Counted from the first letter of the stretch, positions 16,631-25,785 are shown. The stretch is DNA of 47,241 nucleotides from Proluteimonas luteida (GCF_021191695.1 NZ_JAIWPT010000024.1:1-47241); one strand, 5' to 3'. Numbers and translations are program-made. Notes: generated from the sequence alone by a model not told the origin.

Positions 16631-17329
16631 CTAGGCGAACACCGCGTCCAGATCCGCCGCATCGAGCCGGCGCCATTGCCCTTCCCCGAGATCGCCCAGC
16701 GACAGCCCGCCGACCCGGCTGCGGTGCAGCGCCTCGACGTGGTTGCCGACCGCGGCGAACATGCGCCGCACCTGGTGGTAGCGGCCCTCGGTGATGATCA
16801 ACCGCGCGCGGGTCGGCGCCAGCACCTCGAGCACGGCCGGCTTCAGCGGCGTGGCCTCCGCTTCCAGTAGCATCGCGCCGCTGGCGAACAGGGCCGCCTC
16901 GTCGCCGCGCAGCGGCGTGGCCAGCGTGGCCTCGTAGACCTTCGGCAGCCCGGCCTTCGGCGAGATGATCCGGTGCAGCAGCTGGCCGTCGTCGGTGAAC
17001 AGCAGCAGCCCGCTGGTGTCGCGGTCGAGGCGGCCGACGCTCGACAGCGCCGGCGCGCGCAGCCGGAACCGTGGCGGCAGCAGGTCGTACACCAGCCGGC
17101 CGGTGTCCTTGTTCGAGCAGGTATATCCCGCCGGCTTGTGCAGCAGCAGGGCCAGGCCCTGCGGCGGATCGAGCGGTTCGCCGTCGACGCGGATGTCGTC
17201 GTGCCCCACCCGGTCGTCGGCGTACAGCACCTCGCCGGCGGCGTCGGTGACCCGGCCCTCGCGGAACATCCACGCGACCTGCTTGCGGCTGCCGTAGCCG
17301 AGGTTGGCCAGCAGCCTGACCAGCTTCAC
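16631..17329 (-). CDS. rsuA: 16S rRNA pseudouridine-516 synthase RsuA
   Basis: Isomerises U516 of 16S rRNA. The 232-residue product has an N-terminal S4-like RNA-binding segment (VRLLANLGYGSRKQVAWMFREGRV, residues 3-26). The catalytic domain carries the motif GRLDRDTSGLLLF (catalytic Asp), then LTKP-like TPLKPAVLEV and SEGRYHQVRRMFAAVGNHV, which point to RsuA over RluB/RluE. The start is GTG at 17329, overlapping the TGA of the upstream methyltransferase gene (GTGA), so translation is coupled. Two adjacent 16S rRNA modification genes form a natural pair. Confidence 0.93.
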   Translation of the reverse strand: MKLVRLLANLGYGSRKQVAWMFREGRVTDAAGEVLYADDRVGHDDIRVDGEPLDPPQGLALLLHKPAGYTCSNKDTGRLVYDLLPPRFRLRAPALSSVGRLDRDTSGLLLFTDDGQLLHRIISPKAGLPKVYEATLATPLRGDEAALFASGAMLLEAEATPLKPAVLEVLAPTRARLIITEGRYHQVRRMFAAVGNHVEALHRSRVGGLSLGDLGEGQWRRLDAADLDAVFA

Positions 17330-18390
17330 GCGCGCGCTCCCGCCGGCGCCCCGCGCGCGCGGACCGCGTGGATCACCTTGAACGCGCCGCTGGACGCGAC
17401 CTCGCGCACCTCGCCGAAGCGCGCGTCCAGCACCTCCTCGTACGGCAGGTGCCGGTTGGCGACCAGCCACAGCGCGCCGCCGGGCCTGAGCGCGGCCGCG
17501 GCGGCGGCGATGAACGCACGCCCGATGTCGGGGCGGCCTTCGCGGCCATGCGCATGGAACGGCGGATTGCTGACGATGAAATCGTACGACTGCGGCAGCC
17601 CGGCGGTGACGTCGCGCCAGTGGTAGCCGATGGCGGCGGCCGCGCCGAGCGCGTCCAGGTTCTGCCGGGCCAGTGCCAGCGCGCGGCCCTCGGCCTCGTA
17701 CACGTCGAGCGCGGTCACGCCGGGGCAACGCTGCAGCAGTTCCGCCGACAGGAAGCCGTAGCCAGCGCCCAGGTCGGCGCCGCGTCCGGCCAGCGTCCCG
17801 GGCAGGTGCGCGGCGAGCAGGGCCGACGCGGGATCGATGCGGTCCCAGGCGAACACGCCGGGCCGGCTGACGAAGCGTCCGCCGAGGATCGGCCGCGGCG
17901 CATCCAGCGCCGCCCACTCGTCGACCAGCGCGCCGTCCACGGTGTCGCCGGCCTGCGCCCAGAACACCCGGCACTTGTGCTTCGACAGCGACGCGACGTT
18001 GCCGGCGACCCGCGCCAGGTCCGCCTGCGCGGACTTCGCGCCCTCGTCGTTGGCCACGCTGGCGACCACCCGGCCGCCGGGCGTCACCGCCTGCAGCGCG
18101 CGCGCCAGCACCGCGCGCGATTCGTCGCGCTGGCGCGGCGGCAGCACCAGCACCAGCGGCTTGCGCGGCAGCGCGGCGTCGCCTTCGTCGCCCGGCAGCA
18201 CGTCCAGTCCGGCGCGCTGCAGCGACTCGTGCAGCGGCCGGAAGCTCTGTTCGCAGACCAGCCCCGGCCAGCGTCCGCCGGTGGTGGCGATACCGGCGCG
18301 CGCGCGCAGGAACAGCGCACCGTCCCGCGGCCACGGCAGCAGGCCCTGCACCAGCGGCAGGAACAGGGTATCGAGGGCAGGGTCGGACAT
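17326..18390 (-). CDS. rsmC: RsmC-like 16S rRNA guanine-N2 methyltransferase
   Basis: SAM-dependent RNA methyltransferase of 354 residues. It has the two-domain layout of RsmC/RlmG: an N-terminal degenerate methyltransferase-like domain and a C-terminal catalytic domain with the SAM loop (ADLGAGYGFLSAELL) and the catalytic NPPF motif (FIVSNPPFHAHG). RsmC makes m2G1207 in 16S rRNA; RlmG (23S) is the alternative. The 343-residue length of E. coli RsmC and the neighbouring rsuA favour RsmC. ATG 18390 (MSDPALDTL) is chosen; another ATG lies two codons upstream. Confidence 0.82.
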   Translation of the reverse strand: MSDPALDTLFLPLVQGLLPWPRDGALFLRARAGIATTGGRWPGLVCEQSFRPLHESLQRAGLDVLPGDEGDAALPRKPLVLVLPPRQRDESRAVLARALQAVTPGGRVVASVANDEGAKSAQADLARVAGNVASLSKHKCRVFWAQAGDTVDGALVDEWAALDAPRPILGGRFVSRPGVFAWDRIDPASALLAAHLPGTLAGRGADLGAGYGFLSAELLQRCPGVTALDVYEAEGRALALARQNLDALGAAAAIGYHWRDVTAGLPQSYDFIVSNPPFHAHGREGRPDIGRAFIAAAAAALRPGGALWLVANRHLPYEEVLDARFGEVREVASSGAFKVIHAVRARGAPAGARA

Positions 18391-18541
18391 GGGCATCCCG
18401 TGGCGGCACGAGCCGCGGATTCTACCGGCACGGGGCGGCCGGCAAGGGCGACAGCGGCGCAGCAACGCCGCGTTGATGCCACGGCAACATCCGCGCCGGC
18501 ACGATGGCGGCGACTTCCCGCCACCACCCAAGGAGACCGCG

Positions 18542-18808
18542 ATGCCCATCCGTGCCCTGTTCGTCGACGGCGTCATCGACAACAACGAACTCGACCTCGA
18601 CGGCAGCGAACCGCCGGTCCACTACCCGCCGGAAACCGGCAGCGGCCAGTCGCGCTACCGTCTGCACGCGGTCGGCCGCAAGGACGGCGCCATCGTCTAC
18701 GCCGTCTACGGCGCGCCGGACGTCGCCACCGGCGAAGTGCTGCGGGTCAGCGCCGAACGCGACTACGCGCGGCGGTTCGGGGCGACGTCGGAGGATCCGG
18801 TGGAGTAA
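18542..18808 (+). CDS. Small conserved-looking protein, unknown function
   Basis: An 88-residue acidic cytoplasmic protein (MPIRALFVDGVIDNNELDLDGSE...) with a very good ribosome-binding site (AAGGAGA, 5 bases before the ATG) and codon use like its neighbours, so it is probably real. No signal peptide or membrane segment. I recognise no domain. It stands alone between divergent rsmC and the ABC permease gene, which converges on it. Confidence 0.7.
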   Translation: MPIRALFVDGVIDNNELDLDGSEPPVHYPPETGSGQSRYRLHAVGRKDGAIVYAVYGAPDVATGEVLRVSAERDYARRFGATSEDPVE

Positions 18809-18873
18809 CGCGGAGCGGGACGGCCACCACGCCGATCGTCCCGCCCGTCAGGTCCGCCGCGGTGACGCCTGCG

Positions 18874-21402
18874 TCAGTTCTGCAGCTCCCGCAGCGTCAC
18901 CGACGGCGGCGCGTCCAGCACCCGGCGCGTGGCCCACAGCCCGGCCAGCAGGGTGACCAGCACGCCGAGGCCGCCGCCGACCACGGCCAGCAGCCAGTTC
19001 GGCCGCCACGGCAGGTCGAAGACCTGCACCGCGACGACGCCGGCCAGCACCGAGGCGGCGATCGCCGCGACCAGGCCCGACAACAGGCCGATCGCGGCGA
19101 ACTCCGAGGCCTGCGCCATGCGCAGCTGCGCGCGGCGTCCGCCGAGCACGCGCATCACCCCGCCTTCGAGCAGGCGCTCGTCCTGGCTGGCGCTGACCGC
19201 GGCCAGCAGCACCAGCACGCCGGCGACCAGCGAGAACCAGAACACCACCTGGACCACGGTCGAGACCTGGTCGGCGGTGCTGCGCACCTGCTCCAGCACC
19301 GCGTCGATGTCGACCACCGACAGGTTCGGGAACTGGCGCACCAGGTCGGCGGTGAAGCGCGGCACTTCCGGCGGCACCCGCACCGCGGTGATGTGGCTGG
19401 CCGGATAGCCGTCGAGGGCGCCGGGGGATGCGACGACGAAGAAGTTCGGGCGGAAGCTCTCCCATTCGACGCTGCGCAGGCTGGTGATCGGCGCCTCGAA
19501 GCGCTGGCCGGCGATGTCGAAGGCGATGCGGTCGCCGATCCGCCAGCCCAGGTCGTTGGCGAAGTTCTCCTCGACCGAGATCTCCGGGCTCGCAGGCACG
19601 CGCGCGCCCCAGAACGTCCCCGCGGTGACGCGGTTGTCGTCGCGCAGGTCGGTCTGCATCGACAGGTTGAACTCGCGCTCGGCGCGGCGCTGCGACTGCC
19701 GGTCCTGCTCGGCGTCGCCGGTGCGGCCGAGGTAGTCGTCGCCGCGCACCGCTTCGCCGTTGCGCTCGACCAGACGCGCACGGACCATCGGGAACAGCAC
19801 CGGGGCGTCGACCCCCTGCCCGGCGATGAAGGCGCGCACCGCGTCCAGCTGGTCGGGCTGCACGTTGACGATGAAGCGGTTCGGCGCCTCTTGGCCGAGC
19901 GCGAGCTGCCAGCGGTCGAGCAGGTCGGTGCGCACGAAGGTCAGCAGCAGCAGCGCCATCAGGCCGAGGCCGAGCGCGCTGATCTGGGCGATGCTGGTCG
20001 AGGCGCGCCGGCTGACGTTGGCCAGGCCGTAGCGCAGGCTGCCGCGCAGGCGCGTGCGCAGCGCGCGCACGACCAGGATCAGCAGCCACGCCAGCAGCGC
20101 GAGTACCGCGAACGTCGCCAGGATGCCGAGCAGCATCGCGCCGCCGAGCGTCGCCGAGCCGGCCTTCCACCACAGCAGCGCCGCGAGGCCGCCGAGCCCG
20201 GCCAGCGCGACCAGCCAGGCGCTGGGTTCGGTGCCGTCGAGGTCGCGGCGCAGCACGCGCAGCGCCGGCACCCGGCGCAGCGCCAGCACCGGCGGCGCGC
20301 CGAAGGCCATCAGCACGACCAGGCCGACGCCGTAGCCCTGCAGTGCGGGCAGCCAGCCGGCCGCCGGGATCGACAGCCCGAGCTCGGCCTCCAGCCAGCG
20401 GCCGACGCCCCACTGCAGGGCGAAGGCGAGTGCGACGCCGAGCGTGCACGCGATGCCGCCGAGCAGCAGCAGTTCGCCGACGTGGATGCCGACCAGCGTG
20501 CGCTGCCGCGCGCCGAGGCAGCGCATCACCGCGACCGACGACAGGTGCCGCTCGCTGTGCTGGCGCGCCGCCATCGCCACGGCGACCGCGGCCAGGATCA
20601 CCGACACCAGCGCGGCCAGGCCGAGGAAGCGGCCGGCGCGGTCGAGCGAGGAGCGCACTTCCGGGCGCGCGTCGCCGATGGTCTCGATGCGCTGGCCGCG
20701 GCCGAGCGCACCGCGCGCGGTGGCGACGAAACGGTCGACCGCGCTCGCGTCGCCGGCGACGACGAGGCGGTAGCGGATGCGGCTGCCGAGCTGCACCAGC
20801 CCGGTCGATTCGAGGTCCGACAGGTGCAGGAACACCTTCGGCGCGACGTTGAAGTAGTCGATCGACGCGTCGGGCTCCTGCACCACCAGCGCGGTCAGGC
20901 GGAACGTGCGCGTGCCGATGCCGACGCTGTCGCCGACCGCCGCGCCCAGCGTGTCGGCGCCGGCGCGGCTCATCCACAGCGTGCCGGGTTCGGGGACCGC
21001 GGCCGCGTCGCGTTCGACGCCATCGGCGCCGACGATGCGGAAGCTGCCGCGCAGCGGGAAGCCGTCGCCGAGCGCGCGCAGGTCGCCAAGACGCAGGTTG
21101 GCGCCGTCGCCCTCGCCGACCCGGATCATGCTGTCGAGCTCGACGGTGTCGACATGCTGCAGTCCCGGCGCGGTCGCGGCATCGCGGACCGCGCCTGCGA
21201 TCGGCGCGTCGCCGCGCACCACCGCGTCGCCGCCGAGCAGGCGGTTGGCCTCGATCGCCAGCGCGCGCTCGGCGCGGTCGGTGACGAAGCCGACCGCGGT
21301 CACCGCGACCACCGCCAGCACCAGCGCCGCGAACAGGATGCGGATGTCGCCGGCGGCGAAGTCGCGGCGCAGCTGGCGCCACGCGAGCATCGGCACCCTC
21401 AT
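18874..21402 (-). CDS. ybbP: FtsX-like ABC transporter permease, YbbP type
   Basis: An 842-residue permease with a MacB/FtsX architecture: an N-terminal helix (about 22-42), a large periplasmic domain, a core of several helices (about 260-500), a second periplasmic domain, and a last group of three helices (about 720-830). FtsX signatures occur twice, for example SVAVMRCLGARQRTLVGIHVGELLLLG and GVMRVLGGRRAQLRMAQASEF (each a shortened quote). Paired with the ATPase that overlaps its start by four bases (ATGA) and divergent from tesA, it matches the conserved ybbA-ybbP/tesA arrangement. Substrate unknown; probably a hydrophobic or lipid-like molecule, by family analogy. Confidence 0.9.
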   Translation of the reverse strand: MRVPMLAWRQLRRDFAAGDIRILFAALVLAVVAVTAVGFVTDRAERALAIEANRLLGGDAVVRGDAPIAGAVRDAATAPGLQHVDTVELDSMIRVGEGDGANLRLGDLRALGDGFPLRGSFRIVGADGVERDAAAVPEPGTLWMSRAGADTLGAAVGDSVGIGTRTFRLTALVVQEPDASIDYFNVAPKVFLHLSDLESTGLVQLGSRIRYRLVVAGDASAVDRFVATARGALGRGQRIETIGDARPEVRSSLDRAGRFLGLAALVSVILAAVAVAMAARQHSERHLSSVAVMRCLGARQRTLVGIHVGELLLLGGIACTLGVALAFALQWGVGRWLEAELGLSIPAAGWLPALQGYGVGLVVLMAFGAPPVLALRRVPALRVLRRDLDGTEPSAWLVALAGLGGLAALLWWKAGSATLGGAMLLGILATFAVLALLAWLLILVVRALRTRLRGSLRYGLANVSRRASTSIAQISALGLGLMALLLLTFVRTDLLDRWQLALGQEAPNRFIVNVQPDQLDAVRAFIAGQGVDAPVLFPMVRARLVERNGEAVRGDDYLGRTGDAEQDRQSQRRAEREFNLSMQTDLRDDNRVTAGTFWGARVPASPEISVEENFANDLGWRIGDRIAFDIAGQRFEAPITSLRSVEWESFRPNFFVVASPGALDGYPASHITAVRVPPEVPRFTADLVRQFPNLSVVDIDAVLEQVRSTADQVSTVVQVVFWFSLVAGVLVLLAAVSASQDERLLEGGVMRVLGGRRAQLRMAQASEFAAIGLLSGLVAAIAASVLAGVVAVQVFDLPWRPNWLLAVVGGGLGVLVTLLAGLWATRRVLDAPPSVTLRELQN

Positions 21403-22136
21403 GCGCCGGCCTCGTCGGCGACCAGCCGGCCGCTGTCGATGCGCAGCCGGCGCGCGCAGCGTTCGGCCAGGTGGTCGTCGTGGGTGACCAGCACCAGCGT
21501 GGTGCCGGCATCGGCGTTGAGCGCAAACAGCAGCTCGATGATCGCCTGCCCGGTCGCGGTGTCGAGGTTGCCGGTCGGTTCGTCGGCGAACAGCAGCGAC
21601 GGCCGGGTCACGAACGCGCGCGCCAAGGCAACGCGCTGCTGCTCGCCGCCCGACAACTGCCGCGGATAGTGGTGCAGGCGCTCGCCCAGGCCGACGCGCG
21701 CCAGCACCTCGCGCGCCGGTCCCTCGACGTCGGCGTCGCCGCGCAGCTCCAGCGGCAGCATTACGTTCTCCAGTGCGTTCAGCGACGGCAGCAGCTGGAA
21801 GCTCTGGAACACGAAGCCGACCTTCTCGCCACGCACGCGCGCCCGGCCGTCCTCGTCGAGGCCGGAGATCGCCTCGCCATCGAGCACCACCGTGCCGCTG
21901 CTCGGCGTGTCCAGCCCCGCCAGCAGCGACAGCAGCGTGCTCTTGCCCGAGCCCGACGCACCGACGATCGCCACGGTGTCGCCGTGCGCGATGGTGAAAC
22001 CGACGTCGGCAAGGATCGTCAGTTCGCCCGACGGCAGCGGGACCCGCTTGCCGAGGCCCCGCACCTCGAGCACGGGATGGTCGCGACGGGCGGTGCGGCG
22101 GTCGGTTTCAGCTTGTGTCGGGGTGGCGTCGGCCAT
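21399..22136 (-). CDS. ybbA: ABC transporter ATP-binding protein, YbbA type
   Basis: A 245-residue ATPase of the LolD/MacB/YbbA group. Walker A is GASGSGKSTLL, the Q-loop VFQSFQLLPSLNALENVMLP, the signature LSGGEQQRVALARAF, Walker B LLFADEPTGNLD, and the H-loop LVTHD. It powers the YbbP-type permease encoded immediately downstream (four-base overlap). A divergent promoter region of about 108 bases separates it from tesA. ATG at 22136 gives a short disordered lead before the ABC domain at about residue 21. Confidence 0.95.
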   Translation of the reverse strand: MADATPTQAETDRRTARRDHPVLEVRGLGKRVPLPSGELTILADVGFTIAHGDTVAIVGASGSGKSTLLSLLAGLDTPSSGTVVLDGEAISGLDEDGRARVRGEKVGFVFQSFQLLPSLNALENVMLPLELRGDADVEGPAREVLARVGLGERLHHYPRQLSGGEQQRVALARAFVTRPSLLFADEPTGNLDTATGQAIIELLFALNADAGTTLVLVTHDDHLAERCARRLRIDSGRLVADEAGA

Positions 22137-22244
22137 AGTCCTTCCTGCATGGGGGCCCCCGCGGGCGGGGGCCGGTAACGAAGATTCATGGCGCGTGCCC
22201 AGCGGTCCGCCGGCGCCGGGGCACCGCAACGACCGGAGAGACAG

Positions 22245-22946
22245 ATGCGCACATCGGGAATGCACCAGGGAACTGCGGCCACCAGGCGCCGGATGCAACC
22301 GCGCTGGCTGCGCTGGGCGGTGGCCTGCCTGCTGTCGCTGTCGGTTGTAGCACAGGCGCAGGCGCAGCCGGCGTCCACGCCGCCGGCGGATGCGCCCGCC
22401 CACACCCTGCTGGTCATGGGCGATTCGCTGTCCGCCGGCTACGGCATGGCGGCCGCGCAGGGCTGGGTCTCGCTGCTGCAGCAGCAGCTCGACGCCACCA
22501 CGCCGGGCTGGCGGGTCGTCAACGCCAGCATCTCCGGCGAGACCAGCGCCGGCGGCGCGTCGCGGATCGCCACCGAGGTGGTGCGCCTCCAGCCGGACGT
22601 CGTGATCATCGCGCTCGGCGCCAACGACGGCCTGCGCGGCCTCCCGCTGGCGGAGGCGCGGCGCAACCTGGCGCGGATGATCGGCGCCTCGCAGCACGTC
22701 GGCGCCCGGGTGCTGCTGGTCGGCATGCGCATGCCGCCGAACCTCGGCCCGGACTACACCGCCGGCTTCGAGCAGAACTACCGCGACCTCGCGCAGCTGT
22801 TCGACACCGCGCTGCTGCCGTTCCTTCTGGAACCGGTCGCCGAGGATCGCGCCAATTTCCAGGACGACAACCTGCACCCGACCGTCGAGGCGCAGCCGGC
22901 GATCCTCGACCACGTGTGGCCGGCGCTGCAGCCGCTGCTGCGCTGA
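22245..22946 (+). CDS. tesA: Periplasmic SGNH esterase TesA (acyl-CoA thioesterase I)
   Basis: A GDSL/SGNH hydrolase with thioesterase, esterase and lysophospholipase activity in the family. Blocks: GDSLSAGYG with Ser61, SGETSAGG with the block-II Gly, GANDGLRG with Asn, and DDNLHPT with Asp208/His211. The N-terminus has a long basic n-region and a hydrophobic core (WAVACLLSLSVVAQAQAQ), so the protein is exported. Start chosen at 22245 because GGAGAGAC lies just upstream; a later in-frame Met (residue 17) would give a more typical signal peptide. Divergent from the ABC pair, as in E. coli. Confidence 0.93.
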   Translation: MRTSGMHQGTAATRRRMQPRWLRWAVACLLSLSVVAQAQAQPASTPPADAPAHTLLVMGDSLSAGYGMAAAQGWVSLLQQQLDATTPGWRVVNASISGETSAGGASRIATEVVRLQPDVVIIALGANDGLRGLPLAEARRNLARMIGASQHVGARVLLVGMRMPPNLGPDYTAGFEQNYRDLAQLFDTALLPFLLEPVAEDRANFQDDNLHPTVEAQPAILDHVWPALQPLLR

Positions 22947-23016
22947 AGCGCTGTCCGCGAACGGCCACGGCCCGACTTCGGTTCTCCGCCTGACCGCTGG
23001 GCGCCTGGTCCGCGCA

Positions 23017-23073
23017 GGGTGGGTCCCGACCCGCCAGGCCGGTCGACAAGATTGGCGGGTCGAGGCCCGCCCT
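23017..23073. repeat. GGCGGGTC-type palindromic repeat pair
   Basis: GGGTGGGTCCCGACCCGCC at the left and GGCGGGTCGAGGCCCGCCC at the right, separated by about 18 bases. Same family as 112-173. It lies between convergent tesA and the M23 peptidase gene. Confidence 0.7.
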
Positions 23074-23157
23074 ATGTCCGCTCCATGGATGGAGCCCCTC
23101 CGACTCCGCGTCTCTTCAGATCCGGACACCGCGCACGTCGGCCGTCAGATCGGCAGA

Positions 23158-23868
23158 TCAACGTACCGGCGTATCGCCCAGCAGCGGATACGGATTGACC
23201 GGCTCGCCCTCCCACCACCGGCGCTCGGGTCCCAGGCGGAAGATCGCGAAATGCAGGTGCGGCGCGGCGGGATCGGCGTTGCCGGTGCTGCCGACATGGC
23301 CGATGACCTGGCCCTGCCGCACCGTCGCGCCTTCGGCCAGGCCGGGCGCGTAGTCCTGCAGGTGCGCGTAGTAGTACGCGTAACGGCCGCCGGGCTCGAA
23401 CTGGTAGATCGTCAGGCCGCCGCGTTCGCTGTCGAACAGCTTTTCGATGGTGCCGTCGGCCACCGCCAGTACCGGCGTGCCGGCCGCCGCCATGATGTCC
23501 AGCGCTTCGTGCCGCCGTTCGTCGCCGCGCGCGTCGCCGAAGGTATCGGACAGCTGCGCGTACGCGATGCCGGCGACCGGCACGATCAGTCGCGGGGACG
23601 ATGGATCGGACGGCGCGGCCGGCGATGCCGGCGGGCCGGACAGGATCGCGGCGTCCGTGGGGACGGGCGGTGGGAGCGGCGCCGCCCGGACGTCCGGTGG
23701 CGCGATCGCCTGCAGGTCGCGGGCCACGTTTTCGTCCTGCGCGACCGCTGCCGGAGATGGGACCGGTTCCGGCACGGCGACCGCGCGCTCGCCGCGCCAC
23801 AGCCACAGCGCCACGTTCGCGGCCACCAGCAGCACCGCCGCCGTCGCGAGCAGGATCAGCGCGCGCAT
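23158..23868 (-). CDS. M23 (LytM) peptidase, membrane-anchored
   Basis: A zinc metallopeptidase-fold protein of 236 residues acting on peptidoglycan crosslinks in the periplasm. An N-terminal transmembrane anchor (ALILLATAAVLLVAANVALWLW) is followed by a Pro/Ala-rich linker (30-95) and the LytM domain. The domain has His120 and Asp124 (RRHEALDIMA) and His204/His206 (PHLHFAIF), the full zinc and catalytic set. It begins 7 bases after the stop of the L,D-transpeptidase gene and is cotranscribed with it, pairing a crosslink-cleaving with a crosslink-forming enzyme. ATG 23868 is chosen because it starts the anchor. Confidence 0.92.
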   Translation of the reverse strand: MRALILLATAAVLLVAANVALWLWRGERAVAVPEPVPSPAAVAQDENVARDLQAIAPPDVRAAPLPPPVPTDAAILSGPPASPAAPSDPSSPRLIVPVAGIAYAQLSDTFGDARGDERRHEALDIMAAAGTPVLAVADGTIEKLFDSERGGLTIYQFEPGGRYAYYYAHLQDYAPGLAEGATVRQGQVIGHVGSTGNADPAAPHLHFAIFRLGPERRWWEGEPVNPYPLLGDTPVR

Positions 23869-23875
23869 CGGCCGT

Positions 23876-24904
23876 TCACTCCTGCAGGACGACGGTCGTT
23901 CCGGGCTTGACGACATCGGCGACGCGGCGCGCGCTCCAGTTCGTCAGGCGGATGCAGCCATGCGATTCGGTCTTGCCGACGTTCGCCGGCACCGGCGTGC
24001 CGTGGATGCCGTAATGCGGCTTCGACAGGTCGATCCAGACCACGCCGACCGGGTTGTTGGGACCGGGCGGCAGCACCGCCTTCGCATGTCCCGGGTCGGC
24101 GTCCCAGAACAGGTCCGGGTTGTAATGGAACGTCGGGTTGCTGGCGACACCTTCGACCTTCCACTCGCCGACCGGCAGCGGGTCGTGACGGCTGCCGGTC
24201 GAGGCCGGGAACTGGGCGTAGACCTTGCCTTCGGCATCGACCAGCCGCAGCACCGCGTCGGAGTCGTCGACGACGACCCGGGCCGGCTCGGCCAGCGGCG
24301 CGGCATCGTCGACGTTCGGGACCACGATGCGCGCGCCCGCCCGCAGTTCCACATCGGGATTGAGCCGCGCCAGCAGCGCCGGCGACACATGGAAGCGTTC
24401 GCCCAGTGCCTCGGCCAGGCTCTCGTAGCCCAGCGCGTCGAGCTTCGACTTGTCCATCATGTCGGCGGGCAGGGCGCGATGGGGCCCGGCGACGTCCTCG
24501 GCGGTCAGTACATGGGTGACCAGCGCCGGCGGCGCGCCGTCGGTCAGCGCGGCCCAGGTGTCGGCGTCGAGCTCGCCGCTGGCCGTCAGGCCCCGATGGC
24601 GCTGGAACCCGGCGATCGCCTGCCGGGTGTTGCCGCCGGCGCCTGCATCGATCTCGCCCGGCGAGAAATGGGCACGGTCGAGCAGCACCTGGGCCCGCAG
24701 CAATGCCGCATCGCCGGCGTCGAGCCCGGCACCATTGACGCTGTCGGCGGTCAGCGCGACCGGCGCTTCGGGCGCGGCGGCGGTGCCCTGCGCCCGCACC
24801 TGCCATGGCAGGCAGGCCGCCAGCAGCGCGACGACGCACAGCAGCGACCGCGGAGAAGAACGCCACGAGGACGGCCGGGCGCGGGTGGGCAGGAATCGGC
24901 TCAT
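23876..24904 (-). CDS. L,D-transpeptidase (YkuD) with peptidoglycan-binding domain
   Basis: Forms 3-3 crosslinks or attaches proteins to peptidoglycan in the periplasm. The 342-residue product has a basic n-region and signal peptide (cleavage near residue 39), a peptidoglycan-binding domain (about 52-122), a LysM-like stretch (about 155-198, SLAEALGERFHVSPALLARLN) and a YkuD catalytic domain (about 207-342). Catalytic residues are visible: His301 (IHGTPVPA) and the SHGCIR motif with nucleophile Cys317. It ends 7 bases before the M23 peptidase start. A decayed YkuD_2-like gene lies directly upstream. Confidence 0.94.
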   Translation of the reverse strand: MSRFLPTRARPSSWRSSPRSLLCVVALLAACLPWQVRAQGTAAAPEAPVALTADSVNGAGLDAGDAALLRAQVLLDRAHFSPGEIDAGAGGNTRQAIAGFQRHRGLTASGELDADTWAALTDGAPPALVTHVLTAEDVAGPHRALPADMMDKSKLDALGYESLAEALGERFHVSPALLARLNPDVELRAGARIVVPNVDDAAPLAEPARVVVDDSDAVLRLVDAEGKVYAQFPASTGSRHDPLPVGEWKVEGVASNPTFHYNPDLFWDADPGHAKAVLPPGPNNPVGVVWIDLSKPHYGIHGTPVPANVGKTESHGCIRLTNWSARRVADVVKPGTTVVLQE

Positions 24905-24993
24905 GGAAGGCACCCTCGGCGAAAGATGCGGCCATCGTGCCGCGACAGGCTGCGCCCGACGCGTGAAGCCCGCGATGCGCCTGGCGGCAGCAT

Positions 24994-25604
24994 TCAGTCG
25001 GGGCGGGGGGGCAATGCAGCAGGCGCGACCCGTCGCGCCATGCCGGATCGTCGGCGCAGGCGAACGGCGGCTGGCCGTCCTTGAGATCGTCGATGACCGT
25101 CTGCGCGACCGCACCGCGCACCGCCGGACAGCCTCAGCTGCGACCGAGCCGCCTCTGTCGCCGCGCCTGTGCAGGATCGGCGCGGTCCGCGCCATGCATG
25201 ACGATCAGGCGTTCGCGCGCGCGGCCATTGAAGCCCGGCTCCAGCCCGTCCATGCGCAGCGAGTAGCCGTCCTGGCCGGTGCAGGTCTCGGCCATCGCGA
25301 ACAGGCCGAGGCTCGTCTGCCAGCTGCCCTCGGCGTCGGAGAACACAGTCGGCAGGTCGTCGATGCTGCCGCGCCCGTGCGCGACGTGTTCCTCGCGCGG
25401 CAGGCGCCCGGTCCGGACATCGAAGATTCACATCCGCACTTCCGTCGACGGCCGCGAGCAATCGATGACTGCCAGCCGTCGTCCGACCTCGCGATCGCGC
25501 GCGGGCGCTGCCTCCGAGAGCCGGTCCAGCCGATCGTCGGCCTGCACGGTGGAACAGGCCGGCAGACAGGTCAGCCAGCATGCAGGGAGGCAGCGTGCGC
25601 GCAT
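24994..25604 (-). pseudogene. YkuD_2-type L,D-transpeptidase with two in-frame TGA codons
   Basis: From ATG 25604 one frame gives a lipoprotein-like leader, then VIDCSRPSTEVRM, stop, IFDVRTGRLPREEHVAHGRG, FSDAEGSWQTSLGLF, GYSLRMDGLEPGFN, RERLIVMHGAD, RLGRS, stop, GCPAV, VAQTVIDDLKDGQPPFA. These are the ordered motifs of the murein L,D-transpeptidase catalytic (YkuD_2) family. The two TGA codons (25428-25430 and 25134-25136) sit exactly where that family normally has Trp (RLWVFD and GRSWGCPAV). Other Trp codons in the same gene are TGG. A missing base in the C-run near 25009-25015 could explain why the expected terminal stop (24994-24996) is out of frame. Several conserved Tyr are Cys. Best read as a decaying gene; the catalytic Cys (GCPA) lies after the second stop. 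Confidence 0.8.
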
Positions 25605-25711
25605 GGCCGAAGCCTAGCCTGCCGACGCGGCACAGGTCATAAACGCCAGTCACCCGCTGCCACCGGAGATTCGACCGCTCATCGGCCGGCAGGATTATTT
25701 TCTTATTAACC

Positions 25712-25740
25712 TTGCACATCCGATAAAGTCGATGTAATGT
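25712..25740 (+). promoter_or_regulatory. Candidate promoter of the 37-codon leader ORF
   Basis: In an AT-rich island, TTGCAC (25712-25717) is followed after 17 bases by TAATGT (25735-25740), each matching the sigma-70 consensus at three positions. GCACAT (25714-25719) and ATGTGC (25737-25742) form an inverted repeat around the spacer and could be an operator. Both assignments are tentative. Confidence 0.35.
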
Positions 25741-25785
25741 GCGCGCCGATCCTCCGAACCGGCACGTCCTCCATAAGGACCCCCC

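Noticed and set aside
17368..21669. A 1433-codon plus-strand frame
   Set aside because: It is antisense to rsmC and the ABC permease, rich in Arg, Gln and His, with no domain signature; the genes on the other strand are clear.
24994..25604. Genome-wide reassignment of TGA to tryptophan, or selenocysteine
   Set aside because: All other genes in the window use TGA as stop and TGG for Trp, and no SECIS-like element or Sec machinery was evident. Two nonsense mutations are the simpler reading.
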